Numbered from the stretch's first letter, positions 26,776 to 35,755 are shown. The stretch is 64,000 bases of DNA from Cytobacillus kochii (GCF_020171845.1 NZ_JAIVAM010000005.1:248001-312000); one strand, 5' to 3'. Notes: generated from the letters alone by a model not told the origin. Numbers and translations are program-made.

Positions 26776-27951
26776 CTAGTTTGATTTAACAGGTTTCTTA
26801 TCCTGCTTATCTTTATTTGTTCTTCTTGCATAATCTGCAACCAATTTATAATAGGCATTCGCCATCATCCAAATGCTTTCTTTTTCATCTTCAAAAAAGT
26901 CGATGTTAAAGCCATCTAAATTATTATTCAATGTCTTGAGGTAATCTTTTAGGACGATGGAGCCTCCACCAACAAAATAGCATATCTCGGTTTGCGAATT
27001 TTTTTGCCATACGTTTCTTAATAAACGGTATTGCTTCTTCGCTAAGTCTAAAAGAATGCGATCTGTAATGTCATGAACGCTTGTGCGGCTACCTTTAACC
27101 ATAATATGGTTGCGATTGTTTTTTCTTGTAATAATCTCTACGACATCGCGGCGGCTATCAAGCTCTATACCATGTTTTGATCTTATTTCTTCTCTAATCG
27201 CTTCTAAAGATTCAGACACACCTAAATTAAAGCCTTGAGCTTTATCATCATCCACATTTCGATCTTTAATAACTGCGATATCTGTTGATAAACCACCAAT
27301 ATCCTGAATAAGTATGCGTTTATCTATTAAGTCTTTATTAATAATATTTAATTGATTGTCCATCACCAAATTAATGAATGCAGCAAAGCCTTCAGGATAA
27401 ACTTTAACATCATCAAATTTAATATTAACCTTTATCCCTTGATATTTAGGCGTAATTAAAAATTCAACTTGATGAACAGACCCCATTAATTTAGAACGAT
27501 AACCTGAATCTTTACCTTCTTTAGCTTCTCTCAATGGAAGGCCTGTACCTAATAAATAATTCGCATCCACCACATTACCAGATCTCTTAAATGTAGCTCC
27601 TTTTTCTTCGTTAACTGCATCCAATGCCAATGCTGTAAATAACATGACCAATGTTTGATCTTCTTCAGATTTACTACTGCCTGGATCAAGCTCTGACGCG
27701 TTATCACTTTTGGTTGCTAAATGCCCAACACGATAGATTGCATTATTCTCTTTCAAAGCAGGGGAGTGGACACGAATATGTATGCCATCTAGCGGATCCT
27801 TACTATTTAGCTCTTCAATTCCAATGACTGGTCTATCCTCAATATCTCTTGCTACGACATTCGGTAAATTAAGCTCGTTCTCTACCTTACCAAAAATAGC
27901 TTTAAGCGAATCATTACCAACATCGACAGCCGCAATTCTTGTATTCGTCAT
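26776..27951 (-). CDS. parM: ParM/Alp-type actin-like ATPase
   Basis: 391 aa. Actin-fold motifs: phosphate-1 VDVGNDSLK at residues 9-17, connect-1 GTGLPL at 135-140, phosphate-2 QDIGGLSTD at 216-224 and adenosine motif VGGGS at 327-331. This pattern fits plasmid-segregating ParM/StbA/Alp proteins and not MreB or FtsA. Such proteins polymerise with ATP and push ParR-bound centromeres apart. The leader upstream contains many repeats that could be the centromere. There is no plasmid replication gene in the window, so this appears to be a chromosomal or captured partition locus. Confidence 0.88.
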   Translation of the reverse strand: MTNTRIAAVDVGNDSLKAIFGKVENELNLPNVVARDIEDRPVIGIEELNSKDPLDGIHIRVHSPALKENNAIYRVGHLATKSDNASELDPGSSKSEEDQTLVMLFTALALDAVNEEKGATFKRSGNVVDANYLLGTGLPLREAKEGKDSGYRSKLMGSVHQVEFLITPKYQGIKVNIKFDDVKVYPEGFAAFINLVMDNQLNIINKDLIDKRILIQDIGGLSTDIAVIKDRNVDDDKAQGFNLGVSESLEAIREEIRSKHGIELDSRRDVVEIITRKNNRNHIMVKGSRTSVHDITDRILLDLAKKQYRLLRNVWQKNSQTEICYFVGGGSIVLKDYLKTLNNNLDGFNIDFFEDEKESIWMMANAYYKLVADYARRTNKDKQDKKPVKSN

Positions 27952-28059
27952 CTCTTATCCAACCCTTTCATTCTCATAAATTTGAGTTAATAGTTTAAGA
28001 GTAATAGAGAATGAAGTAATAAGCAATGAAACAGGGTGAAAAGTTACCAAATCGTAAAA

Positions 28060-28257
28060 ACGTAAACAAACAGCAAAATTACGCATACTTGTATACTTTA
28101 ATGTTTACAAGAATACACAACAAGCATACATGTTGATATAACAAGATGTATACACTTTTGCACACTTGTACACATATGAAAAATCGAATGTAAACAATAA
28201 CGTAAACTTGCACACTTATTTCGTTTACATGTATTCAATTACAGAATACATGTAAAC
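28060..28257. repeat. Centromere-like (parC-type) repeat region upstream of parM
   Basis: GTAAAC or its complement GTTTAC occurs at 28062, 28103, 28190, 28202, 28223 and 28252, and GTATAC at 28091 and 28148. A 14-base motif appears twice as GCATACTTGTATAC (from about 28083) and GCACACTTGTACAC (from 28160). A perfect 14-bp inverted repeat GTTTACATGTATTC (28223-28236) and GAATACATGTAAAC (28244-28257) closes the region. Repeat-rich leaders upstream of parMR are the known place for ParR binding. The binding itself is inferred. Confidence 0.75.
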
Positions 28258-28299
28258 ACAAACCTTCCTACCTCCTATTTGTTTATAAAAAATATTAAA

Positions 28300-28425
28300 G
28301 GGAACGATACTTTCATGCCCTTAGGGAGGTCTATTGAAAGTGAATAAATGAAAGTATGAGAATCATTTAAGCAGAAAATACTATCAATGGTTTATAGTTC
28401 CCACTTGAGGGTCTTCAGAATTTAC
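28300..28425. other. Possible structured RNA or operator region
   Basis: Nested inverted repeats: GGGAAC (28300-28305) with GTTCCC (28399-28404), and inside it ATACTTTCAT (28307-28316) with ATGAAAGTAT (28348-28357), whose loop contains CCCTTAGGG. It matches no RNA family I know. It lies between the centromere-like repeats and the dtpT promoter, and the direction of any transcript is unclear. Confidence 0.35.
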
Positions 28426-28618
28426 ATATAATTACCAAAATTTGCTGAAATGTAATTAACATGATTAGACTTTTTGATAAAGTCCACCTATTATACTTCT
28501 CCCTAAAACATTATTATTTTATTATCCGAATAATCTTAATATAATTTTTTCAAAAAGGATCATTCCCATTAAATCAATATTTATACGTTCACATGGCTAA
28601 AATATACTTATCTTTGAT

Positions 28619-28649
28619 TTGACAAAAATCTGAAAAACATTATTATAGT
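28619..28649 (+). promoter_or_regulatory. Promoter of the peptide transporter gene
   Basis: A perfect TTGACA at 28619-28624 is followed by TATTAT at 28641-28646 (16-base spacer) or TATAGT at 28644-28649 (19-base spacer). The AAGGAGG ribosome-binding site and ATG 28675 follow. Confidence 0.7.
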
Positions 28650-28674
28650 ATAAGTAAAAAAAGGAGGAAGTTAT

Positions 28675-30162
28675 ATGTCTGACGACAAACAACGTATTGT
28701 CGATAGTGTGCCTCAGAAGGGATTTTTTGGACACCCTAAAGGTTTATTCACACTATTTTTCACTGAATTTTGGGAGCGCTTTTCCTACTATGGAATGAGA
28801 GCCATCCTTGTTTACTACATGTATTATGAAGTTTCACAAGGCGGTTTAGGTCTTAGTCAAACAACGGCTTTATCTATAATGTCTATATATGGTTCACTTG
28901 TTTACATGTCTGGAATCATTGGCGGTTGGTTCGCTGACAGAATATTTGGTACTTCTAAAGCTATTTTCTATGGCGGAATCCTTATTATGCTTGGACATAT
29001 CGCATTGGCTATTCCTGGAAGCGTTGCCATGTTCTTTGTATCCATGGTATTAATTGTCTTGGGAACTGGTTTATTAAAGCCTAATGTATCAAGTGTTGTA
29101 GGTGATATATATAGCGAAAATGATAGTCGCCGTGATGCAGGGTTCAGTATTTTCTATATGGGAATTAACCTTGGTGGTTTCCTTTCTCCTCTAATCGTTG
29201 GTTCACTAATGGATACAAGTTTCCATCTTGGATTTGGTGTGGCTGCGGTTGGTATGTTTGTTGGATTAGTCACTTTCCAAGTAACTAAGAAAAAATATTT
29301 AGGTCTAGCAGGTACTCAGGTACCTAACCCATTAGCACCAAATGAAAAGAAACGAGTATTTACACAAATAGGATTAGGTATCCTTATTGTTGCTATTCTA
29401 GTTGCTGTAGGTATTCCTACTGGATATTTAACATTTGAAAGTCTTGTCTTTATTGTCGGAATTTTAGGAGTAGGAATTCCAATTATATACTTTACTGTTA
29501 TGTACAGAAGTAAGAAAACGACAGATGTGGAACGCTCAAGATTAATTGCCTATATACCTTTGTTCATTGCAGCAGTTATGTTTTGGGCAATTCAAGAGCA
29601 AGGTTCCACAATCTTAGCCAGTTATGCAGACAATCGTACGGATTTAGAATTTATGGGAATTACTATTTCCCCAGCATGGTTCCAATCTCTTAATCCTTTA
29701 TTCATTATTGTATTGGCACCAATGTTTGCTTGGTTATGGGTGAAGCTTGGTGATCGTCAACCTACGATTCCACAAAAGTTCTCTCTCGGATTACTATTTG
29801 CAGGTCTTTCTTTTATCGTTATTCTTGTACCTGGATATTTCGCTGCAGACGGTGCATTAGTAAGCCCACTTTGGTTAGTATTAAGTTATTTTATTGTTGT
29901 ACTTGGTGAACTTTGTTTATCACCAGTTGGTTTATCAGCAACGACAAAACTAGCTCCAACTGCATTCTCTGCACAAACAATGAGCCTTTGGTTCTTAGCA
30001 AGTGCAGCAGCTCAGGCCATCAATGCACAAGTGGTTAGATTTTATTCAGCTGAAACAGAAGTACTTTATTTCGGTATTATTGGTGGTTTATCCATTGTCC
30101 TTTCACTCGTTCTTTTCTTGGTTGCACCAAAAATCCAGAAAAAAATGCGAGGAATTAAATAA
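28675..30162 (+). CDS. dtpT: Proton-dependent di/tripeptide transporter (POT/PTR2 family)
   Basis: 495 aa with 14 likely membrane segments. The N-terminal FFTEFWERFSYYGMRAILVYYMYYE carries the ExxER-type motif of POT carriers for proton coupling, and GGWFADRIFGTSK and FSIFYMGINLGGFLSPLIVG are the two PTR2 signatures. It imports di- and tripeptides across the cytoplasmic membrane with protons. Closest in character to Bacillus YclF and Lactococcus DtpT. Monocistronic, with its own promoter and terminator. Confidence 0.93.
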   Translation: MSDDKQRIVDSVPQKGFFGHPKGLFTLFFTEFWERFSYYGMRAILVYYMYYEVSQGGLGLSQTTALSIMSIYGSLVYMSGIIGGWFADRIFGTSKAIFYGGILIMLGHIALAIPGSVAMFFVSMVLIVLGTGLLKPNVSSVVGDIYSENDSRRDAGFSIFYMGINLGGFLSPLIVGSLMDTSFHLGFGVAAVGMFVGLVTFQVTKKKYLGLAGTQVPNPLAPNEKKRVFTQIGLGILIVAILVAVGIPTGYLTFESLVFIVGILGVGIPIIYFTVMYRSKKTTDVERSRLIAYIPLFIAAVMFWAIQEQGSTILASYADNRTDLEFMGITISPAWFQSLNPLFIIVLAPMFAWLWVKLGDRQPTIPQKFSLGLLFAGLSFIVILVPGYFAADGALVSPLWLVLSYFIVVLGELCLSPVGLSATTKLAPTAFSAQTMSLWFLASAAAQAINAQVVRFYSAETEVLYFGIIGGLSIVLSLVLFLVAPKIQKKMRGIK

Positions 30163-30169
30163 ATCCATA

Positions 30170-30206
30170 GAAAAAGATGAACCTATACGACGGTTCATCT
30201 TTTTCT
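30170..30206. terminator. Bidirectional terminator after dtpT
   Basis: AAAAAGATGAACC pairs with GGTTCATCTTTTT around an 8-base loop; it serves both dtpT and the converging cyclodeaminase gene. Confidence 0.88.
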
Positions 30207-30211
30207 TTCGC

Positions 30212-31201
30212 TTAAACCTCTACTTCTGTACCAATTCCCTGTATTTTGGCTTTATCATATACAGCTGCTGCAGCTGCTAAGTCAAAATAAGCAGCTCCAA
30301 CAGATTTGAAGAAAGTAATTTCTTCCTCTGATTCTCTTCCCTTAATGGTATGTGCTGCTAATTCTGTAAGCTCTCCATGTAGCTCATTAAATTGCCAATC
30401 ACCTTTATTATTAGGAATAATAAAGTCACCAGCTTCTTCTTTTACACCTTCTATCGTATCAGCAACCACTTTACTCGCTCGTTTTAATGTTTCAACGTCC
30501 ACTTCTTGCATATTAGGTAAATAAGATCCAATGCCATTGATATGTGTGCCTTGCTGCAAACTAGCTCCTTTGAATATTGGTTCCACTGCTCGTGTACTAC
30601 AATTGACAATATCAGACCGTTTCACAGCATCATCAGGATCTGCTACCACTTCCACTTTCCCTTTATAATTTGGCAGGATCTCTCTCATTCGGTTATAAAA
30701 GTTCTCCGCTCTTTCCCTTGTACGGTTATATAAATATATATGATCAATATTTCTGACTTCGCATACAGCTTGTAGTTGCTCCTCTGCCATTGCACCACAA
30801 CCAAGCACGGCAACAGATTTTGCGTCTTTTTTTGCTAAGTATTTTGTTGCGACGCCACTAAGCGCTCCCGTTCTTAATCTAGTTAAATAAGATGCATTCA
30901 GACAAGCCACGTGTGTACCGTTTTCTGTATCTGATAACAAGATGACACCTTGGGTTGTTTTTAACCCTTCTTTAGGGTTCTCAGGAAAGATTGTGACTAT
31001 TTTTACTGCAGCTTTCTTCATTGTCTCCATTGCACTAGGCATATATAATGCCGATGCTTTTTTTGAAGGAATATCTAAAACAGTTCTTTGTGGACTCGCG
31101 ATTTTACCTTGATGATGAGCAACAAGTGCTGCTTCCATATCCTCAATCGCATCTTTCATTACATATAATGTTTTAATTTCTTTCTCTGATAAAACAAGCA
31201 T
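30212..31201 (-). CDS. Ornithine cyclodeaminase/mu-crystallin family NAD(P) enzyme
   Basis: About 329 aa from ATG 31201, which has GGGAGA 8 bases upstream (the frame stays open to 31231). Rossmann motif VLGCGAMAEEQL near residue 130, substrate-side RLRTGALSGVATKYLA, LYNRT for the cofactor ribose and DTIEGVKEEAGDF. Family members include ornithine cyclodeaminase, alanine dehydrogenase and eutC-like enzymes; the substrate here is not decidable. It follows the MHS transporter gene by 82 bases that contain a strong hairpin, so transport and conversion of the same compound is plausible. Confidence 0.88.
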   Translation of the reverse strand: MLVLSEKEIKTLYVMKDAIEDMEAALVAHHQGKIASPQRTVLDIPSKKASALYMPSAMETMKKAAVKIVTIFPENPKEGLKTTQGVILLSDTENGTHVACLNASYLTRLRTGALSGVATKYLAKKDAKSVAVLGCGAMAEEQLQAVCEVRNIDHIYLYNRTRERAENFYNRMREILPNYKGKVEVVADPDDAVKRSDIVNCSTRAVEPIFKGASLQQGTHINGIGSYLPNMQEVDVETLKRASKVVADTIEGVKEEAGDFIIPNNKGDWQFNELHGELTELAAHTIKGRESEEEITFFKSVGAAYFDLAAAAAVYDKAKIQGIGTEVEV

Positions 31202-31238
31202 AAAAACATCTCCCTTACAACTATTGACCACATCTCAT

Positions 31239-31268
31239 AAAGCCCGATACGATGACGTACCGAGCTTT
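31239..31268 (-). other. Intercistronic hairpin between the transporter and cyclodeaminase-family genes
   Basis: On the minus strand AAAGCTCGGTACG and CGTATCGGGCTTT pair around TCAT, with no strong T-run. It may stabilise the upstream message or reduce read-through into the downstream gene. Confidence 0.65.
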
Positions 31269-31283
31269 TAAATTAACAATCTA

Positions 31284-32573
31284 CTACATGGCTACATCTT
31301 GATCTAATTCTTGTTTACTTTTTTCACGTACAGCAATCATGGCAATGAGAGAAATCGCAGCACATAATATAATATATAATGCCACCGGTACATAGGAACC
31401 ATTAAAGTAGGCAAGTAATGCAGTAGCGATTAATGGCGCGGTTCCACCTGCTACCGCAGCACCAATTTGATAACCTAATGTAATACCCGTATAACGAACA
31501 TTTGATTTAAAAATTTCTGAGAACATTGTTCCTAAGACCGCTGTAATCGGTGCCCAGACAATCCCTAATCCTAAGACAGTTGCAATGACAAGCCAAGTAA
31601 CCGTTCCTTGCTGTAACATCCAAAAATAAGGGAAAGCAAAAACAGCCATTGCTATTGTACCACCAATATAGAGTTTCTTCCTACCGATCTTATCAGAAAG
31701 ACTCCCCATGATAGGAATAAGAATAGTTGTTACAATGGTTCCTACTGTCACAGCATTTAGGGTCGCTGTTCTTGAAAAGCCTAATTCGCTCGTTGCATAT
31801 GAAACGATAAACGTACCGAAAATATAAAACGGCGCGGTTTCTACTACTTTTGCTCCTACTGAAATGAGTACTTCTCTCCAAGAGGTTTTAAATGTTTCAA
31901 CGATTGGTATTTTAGCAATCTCTCCACTTTCTTGTGCCTTTTTAAACGATGGTGTTTCATCGATTCCTTTACGGATCCAAAGACCAAAGAAGACGAGTAA
32001 TGCACTCATGATAAACGGAACACGCCAACCCCATGATAGAAACTGCTCTTCAGGTAATAATGTCATAATAGACAGCGCAATAGTTCCAAGAAGCATACCG
32101 ATAGTTACCCCCATTTGTGGGACACTACCGAATAATCCACGTTTTTCCTTTGGGGCATATTCTACAGCTAATAAAACAGCTCCACCCCACTCTCCTCCGA
32201 GTCCAATTCCTTGGATAAGACGAAGAATAATCAGCAGAATAGGTGCCATGACACCAATGGTTTCATACGTTGGTAAGAAGCCCATTAATACAGTAGATCC
32301 ACCCATAATGGTTAATGTTAATACTAATGTTTTCTTTCTCCCTACCCTATCACCAATATGGCTGAAGATTACTCCACCTAGTGGTCGAATAAAGAATGCT
32401 AACGCAAATGAAGCATATGCCAACATTAAGCCGACTGTTGGGTCATCACTATGGAAGAAATATTCATTAAATACAAGAGCAGCAACCGTACCATAGAGAA
32501 AATAATCAAACCATTCAATCGAGCTTCCAACAAGGCTAGCAATTAATACTTTTCTATTCTGAGCTTTACTCAT
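31284..32573 (-). CDS. MHS family MFS transporter (metabolite:H+ symporter)
   Basis: 429 aa, 12 membrane segments. MHS hallmarks: SSIEWFDYFLYG at about residues 17-28, FFIRPLGGVIFSHIGDRVGRKKTL, and RLIQGIGLGGEWGGAVLLAVEYAP. Relatives carry shikimate, alpha-ketoglutarate, proline/betaine or citrate. ATG 32573 follows GGGAGGTG. It is first in an operon with the cyclodeaminase-family gene, hinting at an amino acid or imino acid substrate. Confidence 0.9.
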   Translation of the reverse strand: MSKAQNRKVLIASLVGSSIEWFDYFLYGTVAALVFNEYFFHSDDPTVGLMLAYASFALAFFIRPLGGVIFSHIGDRVGRKKTLVLTLTIMGGSTVLMGFLPTYETIGVMAPILLIILRLIQGIGLGGEWGGAVLLAVEYAPKEKRGLFGSVPQMGVTIGMLLGTIALSIMTLLPEEQFLSWGWRVPFIMSALLVFFGLWIRKGIDETPSFKKAQESGEIAKIPIVETFKTSWREVLISVGAKVVETAPFYIFGTFIVSYATSELGFSRTATLNAVTVGTIVTTILIPIMGSLSDKIGRKKLYIGGTIAMAVFAFPYFWMLQQGTVTWLVIATVLGLGIVWAPITAVLGTMFSEIFKSNVRYTGITLGYQIGAAVAGGTAPLIATALLAYFNGSYVPVALYIILCAAISLIAMIAVREKSKQELDQDVAM

Positions 32574-32608
32574 TCTAGCACCTCCCTATAATTATAAGAA
32601 ATATCAAA

Positions 32609-32626
32609 ATATTGTATTTTCAATAT
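32609..32626. promoter_or_regulatory. Inverted repeat in the transporter operon promoter region
   Basis: ATATTG, a 6-base spacer and CAATAT lie about 36 bases upstream of the MHS gene, close to a TATAAT on the minus strand. Possible operator; no regulator gene is adjacent. From 32627 to 32916 I see no gene or recognised RNA. Confidence 0.35.
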
Positions 32627-32916
32627 AATAGTATATTTATACAAAAAAATCTATAGTTTTCTAAAAAAAGTTCTTTTAACTTATTTAATTGGTTCATAAT
32701 AGACTGAATGCACAAGAAGCTATGCTAGTAAAAGATTTTCTCACCAAATCACTTTATAAGAATAATAATTAATAGATACTTCTTATTATCTGCACTAAAT
32801 CCTGCATTACTGGACATAATAGAGGTATATAACTTTGATTTCCTACAGCACTTTCTTTTTCTCTGCCCTTATGATATTTATGTTATAGAGCTGTTATCAG
32901 TATTGGAGTGACTTTT

Positions 32917-34089
32917 GTGATCGAAAAGAAAAAAGCTTTACCTATTTTGTTTGCTGTTATGTTTCTCGTTATGTCCGGATTTGGTGTCATTATTCCGGTT
33001 ATACCATTCTATGCAGAAGAAATTGGGGCAACCCCTTCGCAATTAGGTTTATTAATGGCCGTTTATTCACTTATGCAATTTATCTTCGCACCATTATGGG
33101 GACGTGTGTCTGATCGTTATGGCAGGAAACCAGTCATGCTCATCGGCATATTAGGTCTCTCACTTTCGTTCTTCTTAATGGCTTTATCTAGTGAATTATG
33201 GATGTTATTTGTCGCACGCATCATTGGAGGAACGCTGTCTGCAGCAAATATGCCAACAGCGATGGCTTATGTTGCTGATATCACGACAGAGGAAGACCGT
33301 GCAAAAGGCATGGGGATGATTGGCGCTGCAACAGGTTTAGGCTTTATATTTGGCCCAGCAATAGGTGGGGTATTTTCCCAAGCAAGTTTAAGTACACCCT
33401 TTTATGTAGCAGGAACTCTCTCGCTAATTACGAGTCTTTTCGTCCTTTTTGTTTTAAAAGAATCGTTACCTGCAACAGGTACAGGCGAAGGTAGAGAGCG
33501 TCCTTCATTTTGGGAAGCGTTTAAAGGCACGACCTCCATTTTATTTATCTTGAATCTGTGTGTATCTCTGTCTCTTGCAGGATTAGAGGCTACCTTTGCT
33601 TATTTTGCTTTTCAAAAAGCAGGGCTACAGCCAACAGAACTAGGTATCATTTTTATGATAATGGGCTTCGGTTCTGCTCTTGTTCAAGGCGGGTTAGTCG
33701 GGAGGCTCTCTAAGAAATATGGAGAAGGAGCAGTCATTCAAGGGGGCATAATCGTCAGTGTGATTGGTATGGGGCTTATTTTAACATTAGATACCTTCTT
33801 AACCGCGGCAATCTTCCTTACAATTTTCGGAATGGGCAATGGCGCGATAAGACCTGCAGTGTCAAGTCTATTAACAAAATCAGCAAAAGGAGCGCATGGC
33901 AATATAACAGGGCTTTTATCCTCTTTTGATTCCTTAGGAAGAATACTTGGTCCTCCTCTCGGCGGGTTATTATTTACTGTTTCGATTGGATTTCCTTATA
34001 TTTCAGGAATGATTCTTTCCGTTTGTGCATTATTATTATTTCAAGTTTACCGTATGAAAGCACCAGGTAAAAAAAGCTTTGAAGCTTAA
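32917..34089 (+). CDS. MFS multidrug-type exporter (DHA1 family)
   Basis: About 390 aa, 12 membrane segments. Motif A GRVSDRYGRKPVM (loop 2-3), motif B-like RIIGGTLSAANMPTAMAYVAD and motif C GLGFIFGPAIGGVFS of drug:H+ antiporters. GTG 32917 is preferred because GGAGTG lies 6 bases upstream; a GTG at 32908 overlaps that site. Similar to Bmr/NorA/TetA-like carriers, substrate unknown. Single gene. Confidence 0.88.
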   Translation: MIEKKKALPILFAVMFLVMSGFGVIIPVIPFYAEEIGATPSQLGLLMAVYSLMQFIFAPLWGRVSDRYGRKPVMLIGILGLSLSFFLMALSSELWMLFVARIIGGTLSAANMPTAMAYVADITTEEDRAKGMGMIGAATGLGFIFGPAIGGVFSQASLSTPFYVAGTLSLITSLFVLFVLKESLPATGTGEGRERPSFWEAFKGTTSILFILNLCVSLSLAGLEATFAYFAFQKAGLQPTELGIIFMIMGFGSALVQGGLVGRLSKKYGEGAVIQGGIIVSVIGMGLILTLDTFLTAAIFLTIFGMGNGAIRPAVSSLLTKSAKGAHGNITGLLSSFDSLGRILGPPLGGLLFTVSIGFPYISGMILSVCALLLFQVYRMKAPGKKSFEA

Positions 34090-34119
34090 AAAAGGCTGTC
34101 TATGTAAGGCAGCCTTTTA
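34088..34119. terminator. Bidirectional terminator between the MFS gene and the phn operon
   Basis: AAAAGGCTGTC and GGCAGCCTTTT pair around a short loop. It ends both the MFS gene and the last phnE gene. Confidence 0.85.
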
Positions 34120-34956
34120 ATGTTGACTTGGGAAATAGTGTTTTTTAAGCTGTGTCGACGCAAGTTCTAATAGTATCGCAACAAGGAGAATACAATAGGT
34201 GATAAAACCAACTTCTCTTAAATCAAAGTAGAATCCCGATGCCATAAAGAGTTCAAAGCCAATGCCACCTGCCCCTGCGGCCGCCCCCATTGCAACAGCA
34301 ACTGAAAAATTGATTTCAAAACGAAGAAATGTCCATGATAAAAGATAAGTCATTGTAGATGGTAAAACTGCATGAACGATAGTTTGCCACCAGCCAGCAC
34401 CTGTCGACCGTAACGCTTCAAGCACCCCTTTATCCACTTCCTCAAATGATTCGGAGAAAGCTTTTACCAAATAGGCTACGGAATGGAACAGCATGCCTAG
34501 AACAGCTGCCGTACTCCCTAATCCAGCTGCAATAGCAAAAATCAAAACCCATAAAACCGTTGGAACTGCTCGTATGAACGCGACATACGTTTTAATCACT
34601 TTAGCTATACCTTGATTTGATAAGTTTTCCGCTGATAATAATGCAAGGAAAAAGGCAATTACGGCTCCAATTACTGTCGATAGAACGGCTAATGCTAATG
34701 TAACACCAACTTGATACAACGCTTCACCCCAAGAAAAGTGAGTTAAAGCTGGCGTAAGGAACATTGTCTGTAAATTCGTCATTGTCTCCTTTAATGCGGA
34801 AGTTAACTGAAAGCCGGTATAGTCAAAAAAAAGGAAGGCAGCAACAGTTACAATGCCGAGGCTCCATAGAATCGCCTTTAATGTATAGTCAACCTTATTG
34901 CCTATTTTTATATTAATTCGACCCGTTTTATCTCGCTTTATATAGGCTATTCCCAT
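34117..34956 (-). CDS. phnE: Phosphonate ABC transporter permease PhnE (second copy)
   Basis: 279 aa, about six membrane segments. PhnE features include RAVPTVLWVLIFAIAAGLGSTAAVLGMLFHSVAYLVKAFSESFEEVDKGVLEALRSTGAGWWQTIVHAVLP, the EAA-type loop that meets PhnC. Last gene of the phosphonate operon; its first base overlaps the stop of the other phnE. Two distinct PhnE subunits probably form a heterodimeric channel. Confidence 0.92.
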   Translation of the reverse strand: MGIAYIKRDKTGRINIKIGNKVDYTLKAILWSLGIVTVAAFLFFDYTGFQLTSALKETMTNLQTMFLTPALTHFSWGEALYQVGVTLALAVLSTVIGAVIAFFLALLSAENLSNQGIAKVIKTYVAFIRAVPTVLWVLIFAIAAGLGSTAAVLGMLFHSVAYLVKAFSESFEEVDKGVLEALRSTGAGWWQTIVHAVLPSTMTYLLSWTFLRFEINFSVAVAMGAAAGAGGIGFELFMASGFYFDLREVGFITYCILLVAILLELASTQLKKHYFPSQH

Positions 34957-35744
34957 TATAAGATCACCTTCCTGATACGGTTCGATGTGAGTTCTATGGC
35001 GATGACTGTAAGGATAATTAATAATGTCACCAGCGCAACCGCTTCATAATTTAAGGTCTTATAATACAGGTCAAATGTATAGCCGATACCTGTACCTGTC
35101 AAAATGCCAACCAAAGTTGCGCTTCTTATATTCGTTTCGATCATAAACAACATCCAACTCAACATTTGTGGTAATGCCTGTGGAATAACAGCTTTAGAGA
35201 TGACTTGAAAATATGTGGCCCCCGTCGCCGTTAAGGCTTCAAAAGGCTTTAAGCCCACTTCATCAATCGTTTCCATAAACGCTCTCGTCAAAAAGCCAAC
35301 TGTACCAACAAATAGAGCAAGAAATCCGGTTAGTGAGTTTTGTCCAAATGAGAGTAGAAGAATTAACGCCCATGCTACGACAGGGATATTTCTCGCGACA
35401 GAAGCTATCCCTCTAGATAAACCCGCCATTAATCCATTACGCCTCGTCGTTGTTGAACCTGATATTCCGAGGAAGAAAGAAATGAATGCCGCTATCGTTG
35501 TCGCAGCTACTGACATGAGAATGGTTTCTACCAATTTCAACATAATGTCAGGAAACTCACGCCAAGTATCCGCCGTAATCCATAAATTTTCAACCATCCA
35601 TAGACCAGCTGTTGGAATAGCTAACAAGCTTTGATAAAAGTCAAATTGGACCATCTCAATCGATAACCATGTGAAGCAACAAACGATAATCAGCAAGAAG
35701 AGATGTTGCCATTTTCTACTTAATCGTTTTTGATCTGTTAACAT
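34956..35744 (-). CDS. phnE: Phosphonate ABC transporter permease PhnE (first copy)
   Basis: About 262 aa. PhnE-type EAA loop (MISKAVIPQAL region with ALTATGATYFQVISKAVIPQA) and RNIPVVAWALILLLSFGQNSLTGFLALF. The frame starts at 35759, overlapping the phnC stop, but ATG 35744 has AGGAAGG at a good distance, so I prefer it. It differs clearly from the second PhnE, so this is not a recent duplication. Confidence 0.9.
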   Translation of the reverse strand: MLTDQKRLSRKWQHLFLLIIVCCFTWLSIEMVQFDFYQSLLAIPTAGLWMVENLWITADTWREFPDIMLKLVETILMSVAATTIAAFISFFLGISGSTTTRRNGLMAGLSRGIASVARNIPVVAWALILLLSFGQNSLTGFLALFVGTVGFLTRAFMETIDEVGLKPFEALTATGATYFQVISKAVIPQALPQMLSWMLFMIETNIRSATLVGILTGTGIGYTFDLYYKTLNYEAVALVTLLIILTVIAIELTSNRIRKVIL

Positions 35745-35755
35745 ATTCGCCTTCC

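Noticed and set aside
25145-28300. Recently integrated plasmid or ICE
   Set aside because: No replication initiator, relaxase, integrase, transposase or flanking direct repeat was found in the window; it cannot be excluded as an old relic.
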